This document shows, piece by piece, positions 47,083 through 62,000 of a stretch of 64,000 nt of DNA (the first letter of the stretch is position 1; each line of letters starts with the position of its first letter). The DNA lies in contig CAJUSP010000001.1 of NCBI GenBank assembly GCA_910589165.1, forward strand, positions 160,781 to 224,780. The letters are read 5' to 3'. The position numbers and the translations under genes are program-made. Below the pieces are notes generated by a model, which had not been told where the DNA came from, made no database searches, and saw only the letters and a program-made list of their open reading frames with translations. The DNA is from an uncultured Adlercreutzia sp. (GTDB taxonomy: Bacteria; Actinomycetota; Coriobacteriia; Coriobacteriales; Eggerthellaceae).

Positions 47083-50000
47083 ATGCAGCAGATGGGTAGC
47101 ACCAACGAGAGGGAGAAGAGCCTGGGCAGCGCGGAGGGCGCCGCTGTCGATTCCGGGGCTCATTGGCATACGCGCGTGCGCGCGAACGGCGCGCCGCAGA
47201 ACAGCTTCACGGCGAAAACCTGGACGAAGGTCCTGTCGGTTTCGCTGTCGCTGCTGCTGGCGCTTACGATGTTCGATGCCACGGCGCTTACCTCCTACGC
47301 CGGCGAGCTGGAAGATACTGCCACGCCCCTGGCCGAGTCGATCGGCGAGGAGGGCGGCGAGCTGGCCACACCCGAGGCGCCCGATACCTCTTGGGCCGCC
47401 GATTTGCAGGACCAGGACCACGAGGCCGCCATCGAGGCGCTTCTGCCCGACGGCACCACCGATGCCTCTGAGGTGCTGCCCCAGGTGACCGTTGCCTCCG
47501 AGGAAGCGGTGGAATCCGACCTTTCCTCGAAGGTGCGCCCGGCGCTCATCGCCTATGGCACGCCGCTCGGCGCCTCCCAGGGCTTCTACGTGAAGGGTGC
47601 CCCGGTGGCGGCGTTCTTCGAGCTGGGCGATGCCGTCACGCGTCTTGAGGGTGGCTACCTCGCCGGCTCGAAGCCGGGCGACCGCTTCGTGCTCACCCTG
47701 GAAGTGCCCTTCCTGTACCCCGACGCCGATGGCAACGCGCAGCCGACCTACTCCGAGGAGGAGTGGCGCTACCGCACGGCCCTGGCCGCGGTGGCCGATG
47801 CCGTGACGGCGGGGGAGGAAGGCGCTGCGGCCGACATCTCCGAGGCTCTCGTTCAGGCATCCGACCGGGCGGCAACCGATGACCCATCCGGCGCCATGCG
47901 CGCCGCGGTATACGCCGACGGGGTGCCGCAGGGTTGGTCGGTGTGGCAGGAGCACGGCGGAGCCTACCTTCCCGTTACCGACGATATGATGGCCGAAGGC
48001 GTCTCCGGGCGCCTCGTTCTGCGTTATGACGCCAACGACGGCAAGCTGGATGCCGCAGCTGCCCTGCCCGAGCTGTCGCTGGGTCTTGTCGGCGGAGTAC
48101 CCGAGGGTACTCCCGTATCCGTCTACTACGGATACGAATACCACTCCTTCACGCCCGCCGCGGCTGAGGGCGATAAGCCCCAGACGCTCTACGGCGATGT
48201 GAAGCGCGGTGCCGCCGGCTCCTACACCCTGGCCAACGACCGCAACGACTCTACCGCCACCATGACGGCCACGGCGCTGCCGGCCGCCATGCCGCGCACC
48301 GCCGACGGCACGGGCAAGAGCTACCTGGCCCACACCGTCACCTACGAGGTGCCCGAGAACGCCCCAGCCGCAACGGCGGTGGCCCTGGGCGCCTTCTACC
48401 CGGCCACGGCCGCCGGCACCCGCGCCCTTACCCTAGACACCCTCATGGCCTACCGGGCCGACGACGACGGCAACCCGGTGGAGAATACCGCCAACGGTGC
48501 GGTGGACACGAGCGATGAGGCGCGCGAGCAGAGCACTTTCGTGGGCGTGCCCGGCAAGGGCGGCGTCATCGTGCTTGACGTGACCGGTCTCACCGAGGAA
48601 GAGATCGCCTCCTTGAACCCCTTGAAGGCATCGACCCTCGAGGCCCTGGGCCTGACGCCGTTGCCCTACGGGGTGGCCGCCGACGGGCGCCTGTCTTTGG
48701 CCCGCACCGGTGCGGCCGGCGCCATCGAGCCCGGTTCCTCCCGCACGCTCTATATTGCGGCTCCCTACGGCGAGAGCGACCTGGCCTTCGAGCCGGGCAC
48801 CGATACCTCGGCTTCCGTTCAGGCCGTTTTCGACGCGCAGATTTCCACGGTGGCCTCGGGCGACAACGTGGTGTATGCCCAGTGCCTCACCGACGAGACG
48901 GCGTTTGCCGTAGCCGAGATGGGCGACGCCTTCCGCACCGACGAGGAGGCCGAGGCGGCTAGAAGCGAGGCGCCGGCCCTGCCCGGCGTGGGCACCCCCG
49001 ACGGCGCGCTAACGCCGGAAGGCCCCGCGACCGAAGAGCCGGCCGAAGCGCCGGAGCCGGCCGATACGCCCCAAGGCGCCGACGAGCCCACGGCCGAGCC
49101 CGAACTGGCCGACGAGGCCGCCGAGGCCCCGGCCGAAAACTACCTGACCCACCCCGAGCAGGCCCCGCTTCAGCTGTACACCGCCGAAACCGGCGCGGCA
49201 CTGTTCGCCTCGCGCTTGGCCAACTCGTTTATGGCCGCGCCGTTTGCCAACGAGAAGGTTGAAAAGCTCGCCGACACGCTGCTGGACCCGAACCTGCACA
49301 TCGGCAACGGCACGCCGGTGGACGGCGCCACCAACACGGTGATGATCAAGACGAGCGAGCAGGTGTACATGTCCCTGCAGCCCAATCCCACCTACTCCAA
49401 GGGCTATCTGGGCAAAAGCGACATCTTCGAGCTGGAGGACCGCCGCGACGCGGCCGTCATCTTCCGCCTCGATATTCCCTACCTCTACTTCAACAACAAG
49501 GGCTCGGTGGAAACCCTCGACGCCACGGAATGGGAGAAGAAGAACACCGAGACCCAGGCGGCCGACTTGAAGTTCCCCAACGACCATCAGCGCCTGGCCT
49601 ACTTCCCCGACACCGACGCCATCAACCGCTACGACTTCTCGCAGGACGGCAAGAACTGGTACACCGTCGAGGAGATGACCGACGAGGAAACCGGCTTCAT
49701 CCCCAAGGGCCTCTCGGGCACCTGGTACGTGCGCTACAAGGGCACCGGCGACAAGCTCTACCAGCTGCACCCCGGCGCCCTCACGCTGACGGGCCAGGTG
49801 CGCTTCGTGGGCACGGTGCCCGACAACACCGGCGCCTCGGTGCTGCTCGGCTACCAGTACCAAACCTTCACCAACGACGACGGCACCGAGAAGGTGGGCT
49901 ACCAGGAAACCGTCGTAGAGCCGGGCCGCAAGCGCGCCGACGGCGCCCAGAACGTCCTGCGCGCCACGTTCATCCAGACGAACCTGAAGTGGGAGATCGT

Positions 50001-53000
50001 CAACAAGCCCCTGAACACGCCGGTGCTGTGGGACCACTACAACTACGCCGTGTACAAGGTCGACGTGGAGAACGTCTCCGACACGCGCGACTCGGAAATC
50101 GACTTTATCAACTACGTGCTCATGTTCGACGCCTCCTCCGGATCTACCCCCGGCATCCGCGCCGACGACCTGCTCACGTGGAAGAGCACCGACGGGGGCA
50201 AGAGCTTCCATAAGAACGACAACCTCGTCTACGAGGACACCGGCGCCACCTACATCGGCAAGCCCAAAGAAGGCGGCGCCCTCATCTACGACGTGTCGAA
50301 GCTGACCGACGAGGAGATCGCCCAGATCGACCTCGTGGACTTCTCGAACGTGGGCGACTTCAACCTGACCGAGATGTCCTACGCCACCGGCGGCAAGGCG
50401 GGCCAGATCACCGTGGACATCCACGAGAGCGCCATGCCCTACGGCAAGCACCTGTTCTCCCACACCGAGAAGGCCAACCTTTCGGTGAGCCCCGACTTCA
50501 CGCCATCCGAGGAGGAATCGAGCCATCACACGCTGCTTGTGGCCATGCCCTACACCACCAACTACGGGTCGGGCGCGGGCGGCTACGCCAAAGCCAAGCT
50601 GCGCACCCTGGCCACGGTGAACTTCGGCAACCGCGGCTACGACAAAGACGGCAACTCCAACGACTACCAGTGGATGAAGGAGCACACCTGCCAATCGAGC
50701 TTCTCGGCCCCCAAGCACGGCGTGACGCTGGCGAAGTGGGCCATCTCTCCCACCAACGGCAGCAAGGCCACCCGCCAGGACGCGCCTTTGGGCGAGATGG
50801 TCACCTACACCATCGACGGCATGGCGAACAAGGGCAACACGCCGCTGTTCGGCATCGACGATAAGACCAGCTACGGGCCTGAGCTCTCCGACGCCCTGCC
50901 GGACGGTTTCCAGCTGTCCGGCATCACCGTGCGCGTGAACGCGAGCAACCAGTCGGCTTTGGTGGGCGAGGGCGACGAGGCCCGCCGCCACCCGGCGCTT
51001 TCCGACTGGTACGATACGGCCTCGGGTAACGCCGTGCTGCAGTTCCAGGTGAAGGATGCGAGCGGGAACGTCTCGTGGAAGAACCTGACCACGGGCCTTA
51101 CGGAAATCGAGCGGGCCGCCGACGACTCCTACGCGGTGTACCGCCTTGGCGAGGTGGACACTGTGGAGGGCGGCATTGCCGAGATGCTCGAGGCGGCCGG
51201 CGTGGCCGCGGTGCCCGGCAAGAAGTACGCTGCGGGCAAAAAGCCCGCCCTCGAGTTCACCGGTGTGTTCCGCCTGCTGTTCAACCACGCGCTGCCGGCC
51301 GACACCGTCATCGCCAGCTCGGTGGACGTGACGGGCCTGATGATGGAGCGCTCGTCGAACGGCGCCAACAACTGGTATGACAACAAGGCCGACATCACCT
51401 ACGGCAAGCGCCTGTGGTCGGTCAGCCCCGATGGCTACACCCAGCCCAAGGTGGTCACTCCCGCCGCAACGGCCACTTTCAAGCCCGTGGATCCCGCGCC
51501 GATTGAGGTAGCCCGGGTGTTCTCGATGTACGACGGCTCGGGTACCACGGATGTGAACATGACCACCGAGGCCAAGCGCCGCAACGCGCTCGTGAACAAC
51601 GCTAATGCCGGCTACCGCTTCTACTTCGGCAACACCTCGGCCTCGCGCATGGCGCCGGCCATCATCGAGGTGGGCCCCATTCCCGACGGCCGCAATCCCA
51701 TCAAAGACGCCGCCGGCAACGTGACGCTGCCCTCGCAGAAGACGCCGCAGTTCGTGGCGAACCAGATCAAGCTGGGCGCCGGCTTCTTTGGCGACGACCC
51801 GACCGCCGTAGTGGACGGGGCCATCACCCTCACCTATTACAGCACCACGGCCGCCGGCGACATTCTGCCGCAGATCATGACCGTGCCGCTGTCGAAGTTC
51901 ACCGCCGAAAAGCGGGACGAGAAGCTCACGGGCAACTACTACTACGACCTGCCTGCCTCGGTGGGCTACCTGACCAAGGTATCCATCCCCTTGAAGTCCT
52001 TCAAAAAGGGCGTGACCGTCGATCAGGCCAAGGCTATGGTGGAAATCCTCGGTACCCCCGTGGCCGTGGGCGACATCACCGTGGGGGCAACCTTCCGCAC
52101 CGACTATCTGAATCCGGCCTCGAACGTGCCCGCCACGCCCGACGAGGCGACGCTCCACTCCATGTACGTGCCCATCAAGCCCACGGTGGAGGCCTCCACC
52201 GGCTGGGTTGACGCGTCCGGCGCGGCGAAGAGCGGGGCGGTGCCCTACCGCTGGGGCGATTTGGAGAACGAGACGGCGTACTTCCGCTACGACCTGACCA
52301 ACGACTCCAACTACGCCATCAGCAATTTCGACATGGACCTGCTGGTAAACGGCACCACCAAGCAAAGCGACGGCACCCGCGATGTGTGGCGGGGCTTCCT
52401 CGTGCGCTCGGTGGTCATTCCCGGGTTCGCCTACGGCCCCACGACGGTCTACGACGAGAACGGCAACCCCAAGCGCGACGAGGACGGCAATATCGTCACC
52501 GAGACGCGCTGGCACTACACGCACGGCTCGGTGGCCTCGGTGGACGTGTTCGACGTGAACAACGGCACCGCCTCTATCATGGAGGCCGAGGACGCCATCG
52601 CCCCGAACAAGAGCTACGCCATCGAGGACACCATCCGCACCCTGCCGGCCGCCGGCGGCGCGGTGGATATGGGCGACGGCTCGGTGCTGACCCTGGCCGC
52701 GAACGGCACGCTCACCTTGAAGGTGGCCACCGACGGCATTGTGAACGGTGCAGTGTCGGCGGGGGCGGCCGAGAAGGCGCCGGTGAAGATGGTGCGCGTG
52801 CGCTACGGCAAGGTGAACGATCACACGCCCAAGGGCGCGAGCCCGCAGGTGTACCTCTACGGCCGCGCCGATACCCACACGAGCGTGACCACCAACGTGC
52901 AGGGCTTCGCCACCACCTCGTCCTACGGCCCCGATATGCAGCTGCCCCGCGGCATCCGCAAAGAGGGCAACTCCCGCAACTACATGGCCCACAGCGCCAC

Positions 53001-56000
53001 CATGACCTTTGGCACCTTCGACTCGTCCATCGCCTGGTCGGTGACGAAGGCCAAGGGGGTGCGCCCCTCGCCCGATAAGGAGCTCACGGGCCAGAACGTC
53101 GAGGTGGCCAACTACTCCGACGGCAATGCCTACCACTTCACCCTGAAGAACAGCGGCCTCAACCGCGCCGACGATGCCACGGTTACCGTGAGCATCGACG
53201 ACCTCAGCCCGTACCTGAAAGACCCGGTGAACGACGTGCAGGGTTTCAAGACCCGCACGGTCGCCTTCAACGAGGGGCTCTTCAACTTCGGCTCCACCGT
53301 GCGCGCGAACAACGACCCGGCCACGCTGGGAAGCGCGCTTAAGGGCGCCACGTTCTACTTCCGCCAAGTGAACGACGATGCGAGCATTACGGCGAAGGGG
53401 GAGGCGGTCACGCTTTCCCTGGACGAGCTGAAGGCGGCCGCGGCCTCGGCGGATGCGGACGGCACCTTCACCCTCGATATGACCACGGGCAAGTTCGCCG
53501 GCGTGGCGTCGCTGTACCTGGAGGCCATCGAGCTTGCCTACAGCGAGATCGACCCCTACTTCTCGGCCGCCAAGGATGTGAAGGTAACCCTGACGGGCCA
53601 GGTGAACCACTGGTATAACAACAAGGTGACCGAGGGCACGCTGAACAACGCCCCCATCGAGTACTCGAAGGTGCGCGCCACCCTGGGCATCAAGCAGACG
53701 GCGCCGCTGGACAATCCGAACAACGCCAAAAGCGCCCAGGCCTTCTTCAAGGTGTACTTCCCGGCTTTGGCCGTGCACAGCTATGGCCAGTACGGGCCGG
53801 TGTGGAACGAGAGCCAGAACACGGCGACCTTCAGCCACGGAAGCTGCTCGGATGGCAGCTACACCCTGGTGGCGGTGCCCTACGACCGCGACTTCAAGAT
53901 GTGGGTGAACCTGTACAACGAGCGCAACGTGTCCACCTTGGACGATCTGGACATCACCATCAAGACGCCCATGGCCTTCGACCGTTCGCTGGACCTCGCC
54001 GGCAACGCCACGGCCGACTGGGCGGGCTTCCACACCACCAAGGCCACAGTGAACGCCGAGCTGTTCGAGGTGTTCAAGCATGGCACCGTGGGCACCATCA
54101 CGTTCACGGGCAAGCCCGAGGGCGCCAACAGCGAGAAGGCCCCCGATGTGGTGTGGACCATCCAGCCCGATGCGGCCTACCGCGCCTCGGCCCGCACGCC
54201 CATTCCGGCGGCCGCGGCCCTGCCCGCGTACTTCGAAGATGCCGAGGGCGGCCGCTACGAGTTCAACGCCGAGGGCGATCTGGTCATCGACGAGGAGACC
54301 CTGCGCGAGCACGGCATTATGAACCTCACCGAGGTGAAGCTGACCCGTTGGCAGGATATGGACGTCGATAACTCCTCGAATCGCAACGAGCAGTCCATCG
54401 TCTTCGAGGGCTTCTCCGACCAGAACTTCGACACCTACAAGAACCTGACGGCGAAGACCGAGAACTACCTGCTGAAACTGCGCGGCGAGAACATGATTCC
54501 CGGCATGCTGGGCACGCCGGTCACCCGCAACGACCTCTCGCAGATTTATATGTCGAAGATGTACTTCGACACGCTGAACCGGTCGGCTCTGTACGACTCG
54601 AACGCCAACGGCACCACGAGCGCGCCCACGAACGGCCGCCGTTTCTCGCAGTACGCCCTGGGCTCGTGGGACACCTGCCACAGCCGTCACAACTCCAGCT
54701 ACGCGTCGGATGCGGAATACAACTACGCGCTCGATGTGGGCTACAAGTCGCAGGTGTCGCTTTTGGCCGACTTCCGCCAGGTGAACAGCAACTACAACCA
54801 AGCAGCCCCCGAGCGCGTGTGCCACACCGAGCAGGGGCCCTGGTCGTCCTACAACTTCGCGGGCCGCAACCTCACCTATGTGAGCCCGCGCACCTACAAC
54901 ACCGGCATGGTCCTGCACATGACCCAGACCATGGACAACAAGTACTTCGACTCCTACTACCTGAAGATTCGCCGCAAATCGGCTCAGTACTTCGACAAGA
55001 TTACCGTCACCTATTCCGACGGCAAGACGATGGAGGTGACTGGCGACGAGATTAAGGCGCTTCTGGCCGGCACCGATGCCGATGCCGTGCAGAAGGACAA
55101 GGACGGCGCGCAGTACTTCCGATTGAACCTGCTGGCGCGCGATGAGGCCGGCGAGCCGCTGAAGAGCTTCGGCTCAGGCCAGAGCACCGCCGACTCCTAC
55201 CGCCATCCCTTCGACGACTACGAGAACGTGGTGCCCACCAAGCCGGGCAACCCGCTGTTCACCGTGACGAAGATCGATTATGTCATCCGCATCAACCAGC
55301 AGCAGTTCGTCAAGGGCGACAACCGCTACATTTCGGGTGAGGGCAACTGGACCGATTCCAGCACGGCCGGTGCGGCGCTGAACGTGCCCGACTACGGCAC
55401 CTGGTTCGGCATGACCAACGACGACCGCGCTGATATCACCGACCACATGGCCATCGAGGTAAACGGCCGCATGTACACCGAGACGCCCACCTCGGGCATG
55501 AACATGTACGTGGACACGGCGCTGGAGGTGGGCGGTACCGCCTCGGGCAACAACCGCCCGGGCCATGTGGCCCTGGTGCGGTCCGACACCAAGGACAAGC
55601 GCGCCAACAACAACGCCTCGAACACGGCGCTCGACAACGACAAGGGGCGCTTCGCCTCGGGCTGGTCGTTCCAAGACTACCACCGCACCGGCGACTACTG
55701 GCACCACTACGACGGCGTGGCCTACATGCGCCACCTGCGTAGCCGCACCAACGTGGTGGCCCGCGTCGACGGCAACTACGTCATGCAGGGTATCAATTGG
55801 GGAGGCACCGACTACACGGGCCTCTACGACGCTGATGACTACCGGCGCGGTACGACCCACGCCCTGTTCGGTGGCGACGTGAACTTCGCCACCTCGTTCT
55901 ACCGGCATACGGTATACCGCGGCTACTATAGCGGCGACCAGAGCTATTCCAGCACCTGGGGCGCCGACACCTACTGGCCCAACGACTGGGGCTGGAACTA

Positions 56001-59000
56001 CACCGCCGCCAACGACAAGGTGACGGTGTCCGACACGCTGCCCTGGTGCCAGCCCGACGAGGACCTGGCCTACTATGGCTTCCTCTCCACGGGCCTGCAC
56101 GTGCAAAACGGCGTGCTTTCGCACCTGCGCAGCTACGATCGGGCCACCATCACCTTCACCACGCGCCAGTGGAAGGCCACCGAGGACAAGAACGCCGACG
56201 GGTTCGCCATCTTCGAGGAGAAGGCTGAAGAAAGCCGCACCTTCCAGCTGCGCGCCGACGGCCTGTACCTGAAGAACGGCGAGGCCTGGGACAAGATGTC
56301 CGACGAGGGCCTGGAGTTCCTCACTCGCACGGGCACGGCCGGCTCGGGTGGCTACATTCAGTTCCAGCGCCCCGACGAGGAGTCGCACAAGAGCCTGGAG
56401 GCCTACAAGAGCGCCAACGGCGGCCGCATGGTGGTCATTCCGCTGAACGCCAACGAGTTCATCGGCTCCTACACCATGGACCTCGGCCCCTACAATGGCA
56501 ACGGCGACATCACCGCCGAGCACACCGGCGTGCGCGTAGACCGCGACGGCGACTGCAACGTGGTGGACATCCAGGTGCTCGGGCGCCCCTACATTTACAA
56601 AGGGCAGAAGCACCCGGCCTTCAAGAGCGCCACGGCCCATACGGGCTGCGCCGATGTGGCCGATGCGCGCAATCACATGAGCACTCGGGCCTACCACTTT
56701 GGGAACCTTCTGAAGGCCGTGAACGACTACGCAGCTACCGACACCGCGAACCTGTACAACGGCGCGGCTGCCGCCGGCGTGCATCAGGGCGCCAACGACT
56801 GGCGCGGCTCGTCGGGCGCTTCGGTCACCCACCGCAACAACGACACGGCCTGGTTCCTCGGCTACCTCATTCCCTTCGAGTACTACTCGTACCTGAGCGT
56901 GAACCAGACCGGCGCCAACTACGACGCCAAGAACCACCCCGATGTGGTCGACTACCAGGCGGACAACCTCACGCCTACCATCGTGCGCTACGAGGCGCGC
57001 TTCCGCAACAACAACGACAAGAACGAAGGGGTCGACGACGAGAACCGCGCCGCCCACATCAGTCAGGTACGCCTGCGCGCCAGCTGGAACCCGGCGTTCA
57101 CCCAGTCGGCCACGGGCACGGCCGACGCGCTGCGCCTGCAGAAGATCTACGTGCCGAAGCAGTTCGTCACCGTGGGCGGCCACGACCGCGATAGCGCCTG
57201 GTTCGAGGCGCGGGACTTCCAGTTCGCGGTGCGCAACGTCACCACGGGCACCACGGCTACGGTGAAGCTGTCCTGGGACGACATGGTGCGCCTCGGCGTG
57301 CTGTCCGGAACGGTGTCCGGCACGGGCACCGGCGCCACTTTCGCCGGCGACTGGAACGCGAGTACGGTGTACCCCGACTGCTACGTGATCGACGTAGAGA
57401 AGTACCTGCGCCTGACCGAGCTGAAGGCGGCCAACGCCGACAAGTCGGCCGACGAGCTGTTCGCGCTTCTGGGCCTGAACCTGGCCGGCTACCAGCTGGC
57501 TGCCGGCGAGACCGAGGCCGATGCCCGCGCCGCAGTGGTGGGCCTCGTGCAGGCGGGCATCGTGGGCCACTACACGGCTCTGTCCCGCACCAACACCTTG
57601 GGCGGTGCCTTCGCCGACGATGCCACGGTGAACCTCACCTACGCGGCCCCCTACGTGACGAGCGCCCAGTTCCTGTTCGTCTCGCCCGAGGCCAACCGCG
57701 AGAAGCCCGAGACCATGCTCGACTCGGGCCAGTGGCTCGGCGCCAACCGCACGAAAAACAACACCGATACGCAGCACAACTTCGCCTTCGCCTACGACGG
57801 CGTGTACGCCGACCGCGAGGTGACCGATTTCCGCACCGCCACCGCCACGGGCAACGACGTGGACGCCGGCAACTGGAATTACTGGTCGACCCCCACCTTC
57901 GACAAGCAGGGCAATAACTTCGGCGGCATGCGCATGTACGACGGGCTCACCGTCACCGACGTGCTCACCCGCGACCCTAACAAGAACACCCTCGTGCGCC
58001 ACGAGGACAACAGCCGCGGCTACGACGTGTCCCACCGCCTGGGCGCCCTTGTCACCGATATGCGGCGCGGCAAGAAGGTGGAGCTGAACGGCCAGGATCG
58101 AACGGTGTTCGCCTACGACGCCGACAGCGCCTCCACCACGTCGCCCTGGAGCTACAGCCCCGAGGGCACTACCGGCACCACCGCCAGCGACATTCCCAAC
58201 GGCGACGTGTATGCCGGCGACTATGTGGAGTACCACCTGTACGTGGGCTCGGGGCTAAAGAAGGCCGACGGCACCGTCGAGAAGGTGAGCACCGACCTTA
58301 CTTGCGCAGGCAGCGACAACGGCACGCCCTTCTCGCTGGATCCGCTGCCGCTGGAGCACGTGGACGCCCGCTTCGAGGTGGCGCGCGGCCAGCGCATTGT
58401 GGGCTGGGAAGTGGAGAAGTACTACGACGGCACCCAGAAGAAGTGGGTGGAGGCCAACACGGCTGCCCAGGGAAGCGGCAGCGTGCTGCCGGTGACGGCC
58501 TCGCTGGCCAATGCCGACGGCACCGTCATGCGGCCCGTCGACCCGCAGGTGGATCTCTCGCAGCTGGCGGGGGCCGAGCAGTACGACGACAACCGCAACC
58601 TCGTGTTCTCCATCGGCGACGCCTATGCCGCCGCCAAGGACAACGGGGCGGCCGCAAGCCAAATTGACCCGGGCCGCGGCGTGTGGATTCGCGTCATCAC
58701 CCAGATGACCGACGAGCTGGAAACCGACGAGGACTACAACGACACCGCCAACCAGACCAACCGCAGCGACAACCCCAGCTACCAGGGCCGCGCGCTGACG
58801 GCGAACTTCTACGCCACGGCAGCCCCCCTGCACGGCTTCAGCCAGTACCGCGTGTACAACCAGAACGGCTCGGGCGGCGGCAACAACAAGGCCGCGGCGA
58901 ACTTTGCGAGCGACGGAAGCGAGCTGGGCACCATCACCGGCGCCCATCGCACCGGCGAGGGCACGGCCGACAACTGCGTGGCCAACCCGGCCACGCGCCT

Positions 59001-62000
59001 GTGGTACAGCTTCCTGGCCGACCATGACGTGCGCTTCAACGGGTACAGCCAGCTGGCGGCCCACGACCATTCCGACACCGTGTTCCACAACCACGTGAAG
59101 GAAGTCCAAGGCAACGAGGCCGACGCGAACCGCGTGGCCATCACGCCGGAGTACTACGACTGGAACACCGGCACCCTGAACCCGAAGTCGGCCTCGGGCC
59201 AGCTGGCCAACGCCGACGGCAACCGCATGCGCCTGCGGGTGACGAACATCCGCAACACCACCTGGCACGAGGCCACCATGACGGTGACGGTGTCCTTCAT
59301 GCGCTCGGTGAACGGGACGGGCATCGTGCAGGGCGCCTACAGCGACGGCACCAACGGGTTCGATGCCAACGGCAACCCGGCGGGCAAGCGCTACTTCGAG
59401 CTGACCCGCAAGCCCACCTACACCGCCGACGAGACTATCCCCGAGCTGGGTTACCCGCGGGCCGACCTGACGGCCAAGGCCGCCTGGAGCAGCACCACCC
59501 CGGCCAAGCGCCTGGGGCTCACCAACGCTTCCTCCGCCGACGCGCGGGCCCAGGCGCTGCTGCCCGCCTCGGTGAACCTGGTCGGCGACGGCGTCGACAC
59601 GACGGTCGCCGACCGGCGCCCGTCGGTGAAGATCGAGTACTACGTGCCCAACTGGACGGCCACCGAGGTGCCGGCCGCTTCCACCCTGGAGACCCGTGCG
59701 ACGGTGGTGCCCGCCGAGGCGCTGCCGACGACGAGCTATAGCGGGGCTTGGGTAAGCTACGAGGAGCTCGAGGCCCGCTACACCGTGAACGATCCCACGG
59801 CCGCGGGCAGCGGCGCGGCCTCCACCCCCGAGGGCCATACGGCCAACGGCAACGTGTTCCGCGACGTCACCGGCGTGCGCATGACCTACTACGACGTACC
59901 GGCGGCGGCCCGCGGCGGGCAGGCGAACCGGGCCGGCGACCAGCCCGTGGCCTTCCCGCTCGACGACGTGTCGCTTCTGGGCGTGTCGCGCTACGAGGAC
60001 ACCCGCCTCGACACCACGGCCGTGAACCACACCAGCGGCGAGCAGGAGAACCTCTGGCGCCCCTATGCCCAGGCCGACGTCTCCTTCACCCACACCGACC
60101 GCCAGGTAACCACCCTCGACTTCGTCGATATGGCGAAATCGAGCGGGCCCGATCCGGTGCTTCGGGACAACGAGCCGGTGACGCACCCGGTGGGGCTCAC
60201 CAAGCAGGACGAGGGCAAGCGCAAGATCACCACGGTGTGGCGCCGCACCCCCGTCATGCGCTTCCAGGCCCAGGTATTCCAGACCCAGGCCCAGGCCGAG
60301 GCCACCTACAACCCCGAGGCGCCCCAGAAGACGGGGTACGTGGCCGGCGAGCAGCTGTGGTACAAGAACAGCCTTCTGAATATGCCGAAGAACAGCAACG
60401 CCGGCATCACCACGCTGGAGGGCGAGCTGTACAACCCGGTGTTCTACGAGATGATCCCCACCGACTACCTGAAGAACGAGTCGGACGGTACGCTGACGGC
60501 GCAGTACCTGGCCGACCACCTGCACATTCGCTGGGTCGAGAACTATCGCGAGCGCGACACCGGCACGGTGAAGAACCCCGATAAGGATGTGTACGCCCAG
60601 CGCACCAACGGCATGAAGCTCGTGGTGGAGCCCGTGGCGAACTACACCCTGCCCGACTACGGCGGGGCCATGATCTACAACAACTACAGCGCCACCCGCG
60701 GCAACGGCCAGAACACCTCGAACGTGTCGACCATGGGCGGCCACGGCAACTACTTCTCGCCGCTGGACCCCCGCGGGGCCAACGTCAGCCAGACGACGCC
60801 CTTCACGCTGTTCAAGATCTCGTGGTACCCGCTTTCCGCCGAGCTGCCCGAGGGGGCCGTGGAGGCCACCCAGTGGCGCACCGAGAACGCGGCGGACAAC
60901 GGCGGCTCCATCGTGGACGACCGGCTGCAGTACGACCGGCCCATCGACACGGTCATGCCCGATTCCACCCGCATGGAGGTGGGCGACCGCATCGAGCTGT
61001 CCTTCGACGTGTACGCCTCGGTGGACAACCTGCCCCAGGTGTACCAGCGCCACGGGGTGACCGGCGACCGCCTGGTGGCGGGCCAGGGCACCACCGGGCT
61101 CGAGCCGGCCTACTTCCCGCGCGTGGGCGAGTACTACTACGCCGACTACAACAGCTACTCGGGCAGCAACTGGACGGGCCGCATCAACCCGCTGGCGGGA
61201 GCCCAGGGGTGGCTCGACACCTGGGGCGCGTTCAACTTCAACACCGCCGGCATCCTCATGGACCTCGACTTCCTTATGCTCGACTCAGCCTTCTCGGGCG
61301 ACAAGCCCGAGCAGACCGACACCTGGGAGATGTTCGACGGCTCCTACACCTACATTCCCGGCGAGGCGAACTCCTACGGCCATTACAGCACCGGCTGGGA
61401 TGTGAACAATTGGGGCGTGAACGGCATGGGCTGCTACGCCTACCCCTACAGCACCGACGGTAACAGCCTCAACTACCATTCGAACATCCAAAGCTCGGCG
61501 GGAAGCGACGCCACGCACATCGGCTACTTCCTCGACAGCGACGTGAAGACCGCGAACAACAAGCAGCCCATCCGCTACACCCCGCGCCCGAAGGCGGGCA
61601 CGAAGGCCTCGGTGGAAAGCCAGCTGCCCGACGACACCCACTACGTGTGGTGGTACGACGGATCCAACGGCCAGAACGTGGGCGCGTCGAACCAGGCCGC
61701 CGAGAACAGCTATGCCAACGGTGCCTCGGCGCTCACGAATCGCCACCGTTACGTGCGCGACTGGTACTCCTACGTGGTGAAGCCGCGCGTGAACGCCACG
61801 CCGGATAACGCCCGCTGGAACTCGGCCACACCGCTCGTGTGGTCCGAGACGCGCCTGCACATGCAGAAGGCGTGGCTGGCCACCTCGAGCCGCTTCATCT
61901 CGGCGGCGGCGGCCACCGAGGGCTCCGGCGTGTCCAACTACGAGGCCCAGCGCAACTACCGTACCGAGGATGCCCACGCCGGCTGGACCCCGGGCAACTA

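Noticed and set aside
49009..54918. A 1,969-residue open frame on the minus strand
   Set aside because: It is antisense to the giant surface protein. It is His/Val/Gly/Arg-rich with no recognisable domain or start signal, a usual shadow of high-GC codon bias; similar long shadows cover 55174-58236, 58255-61053 and 61285-63912.
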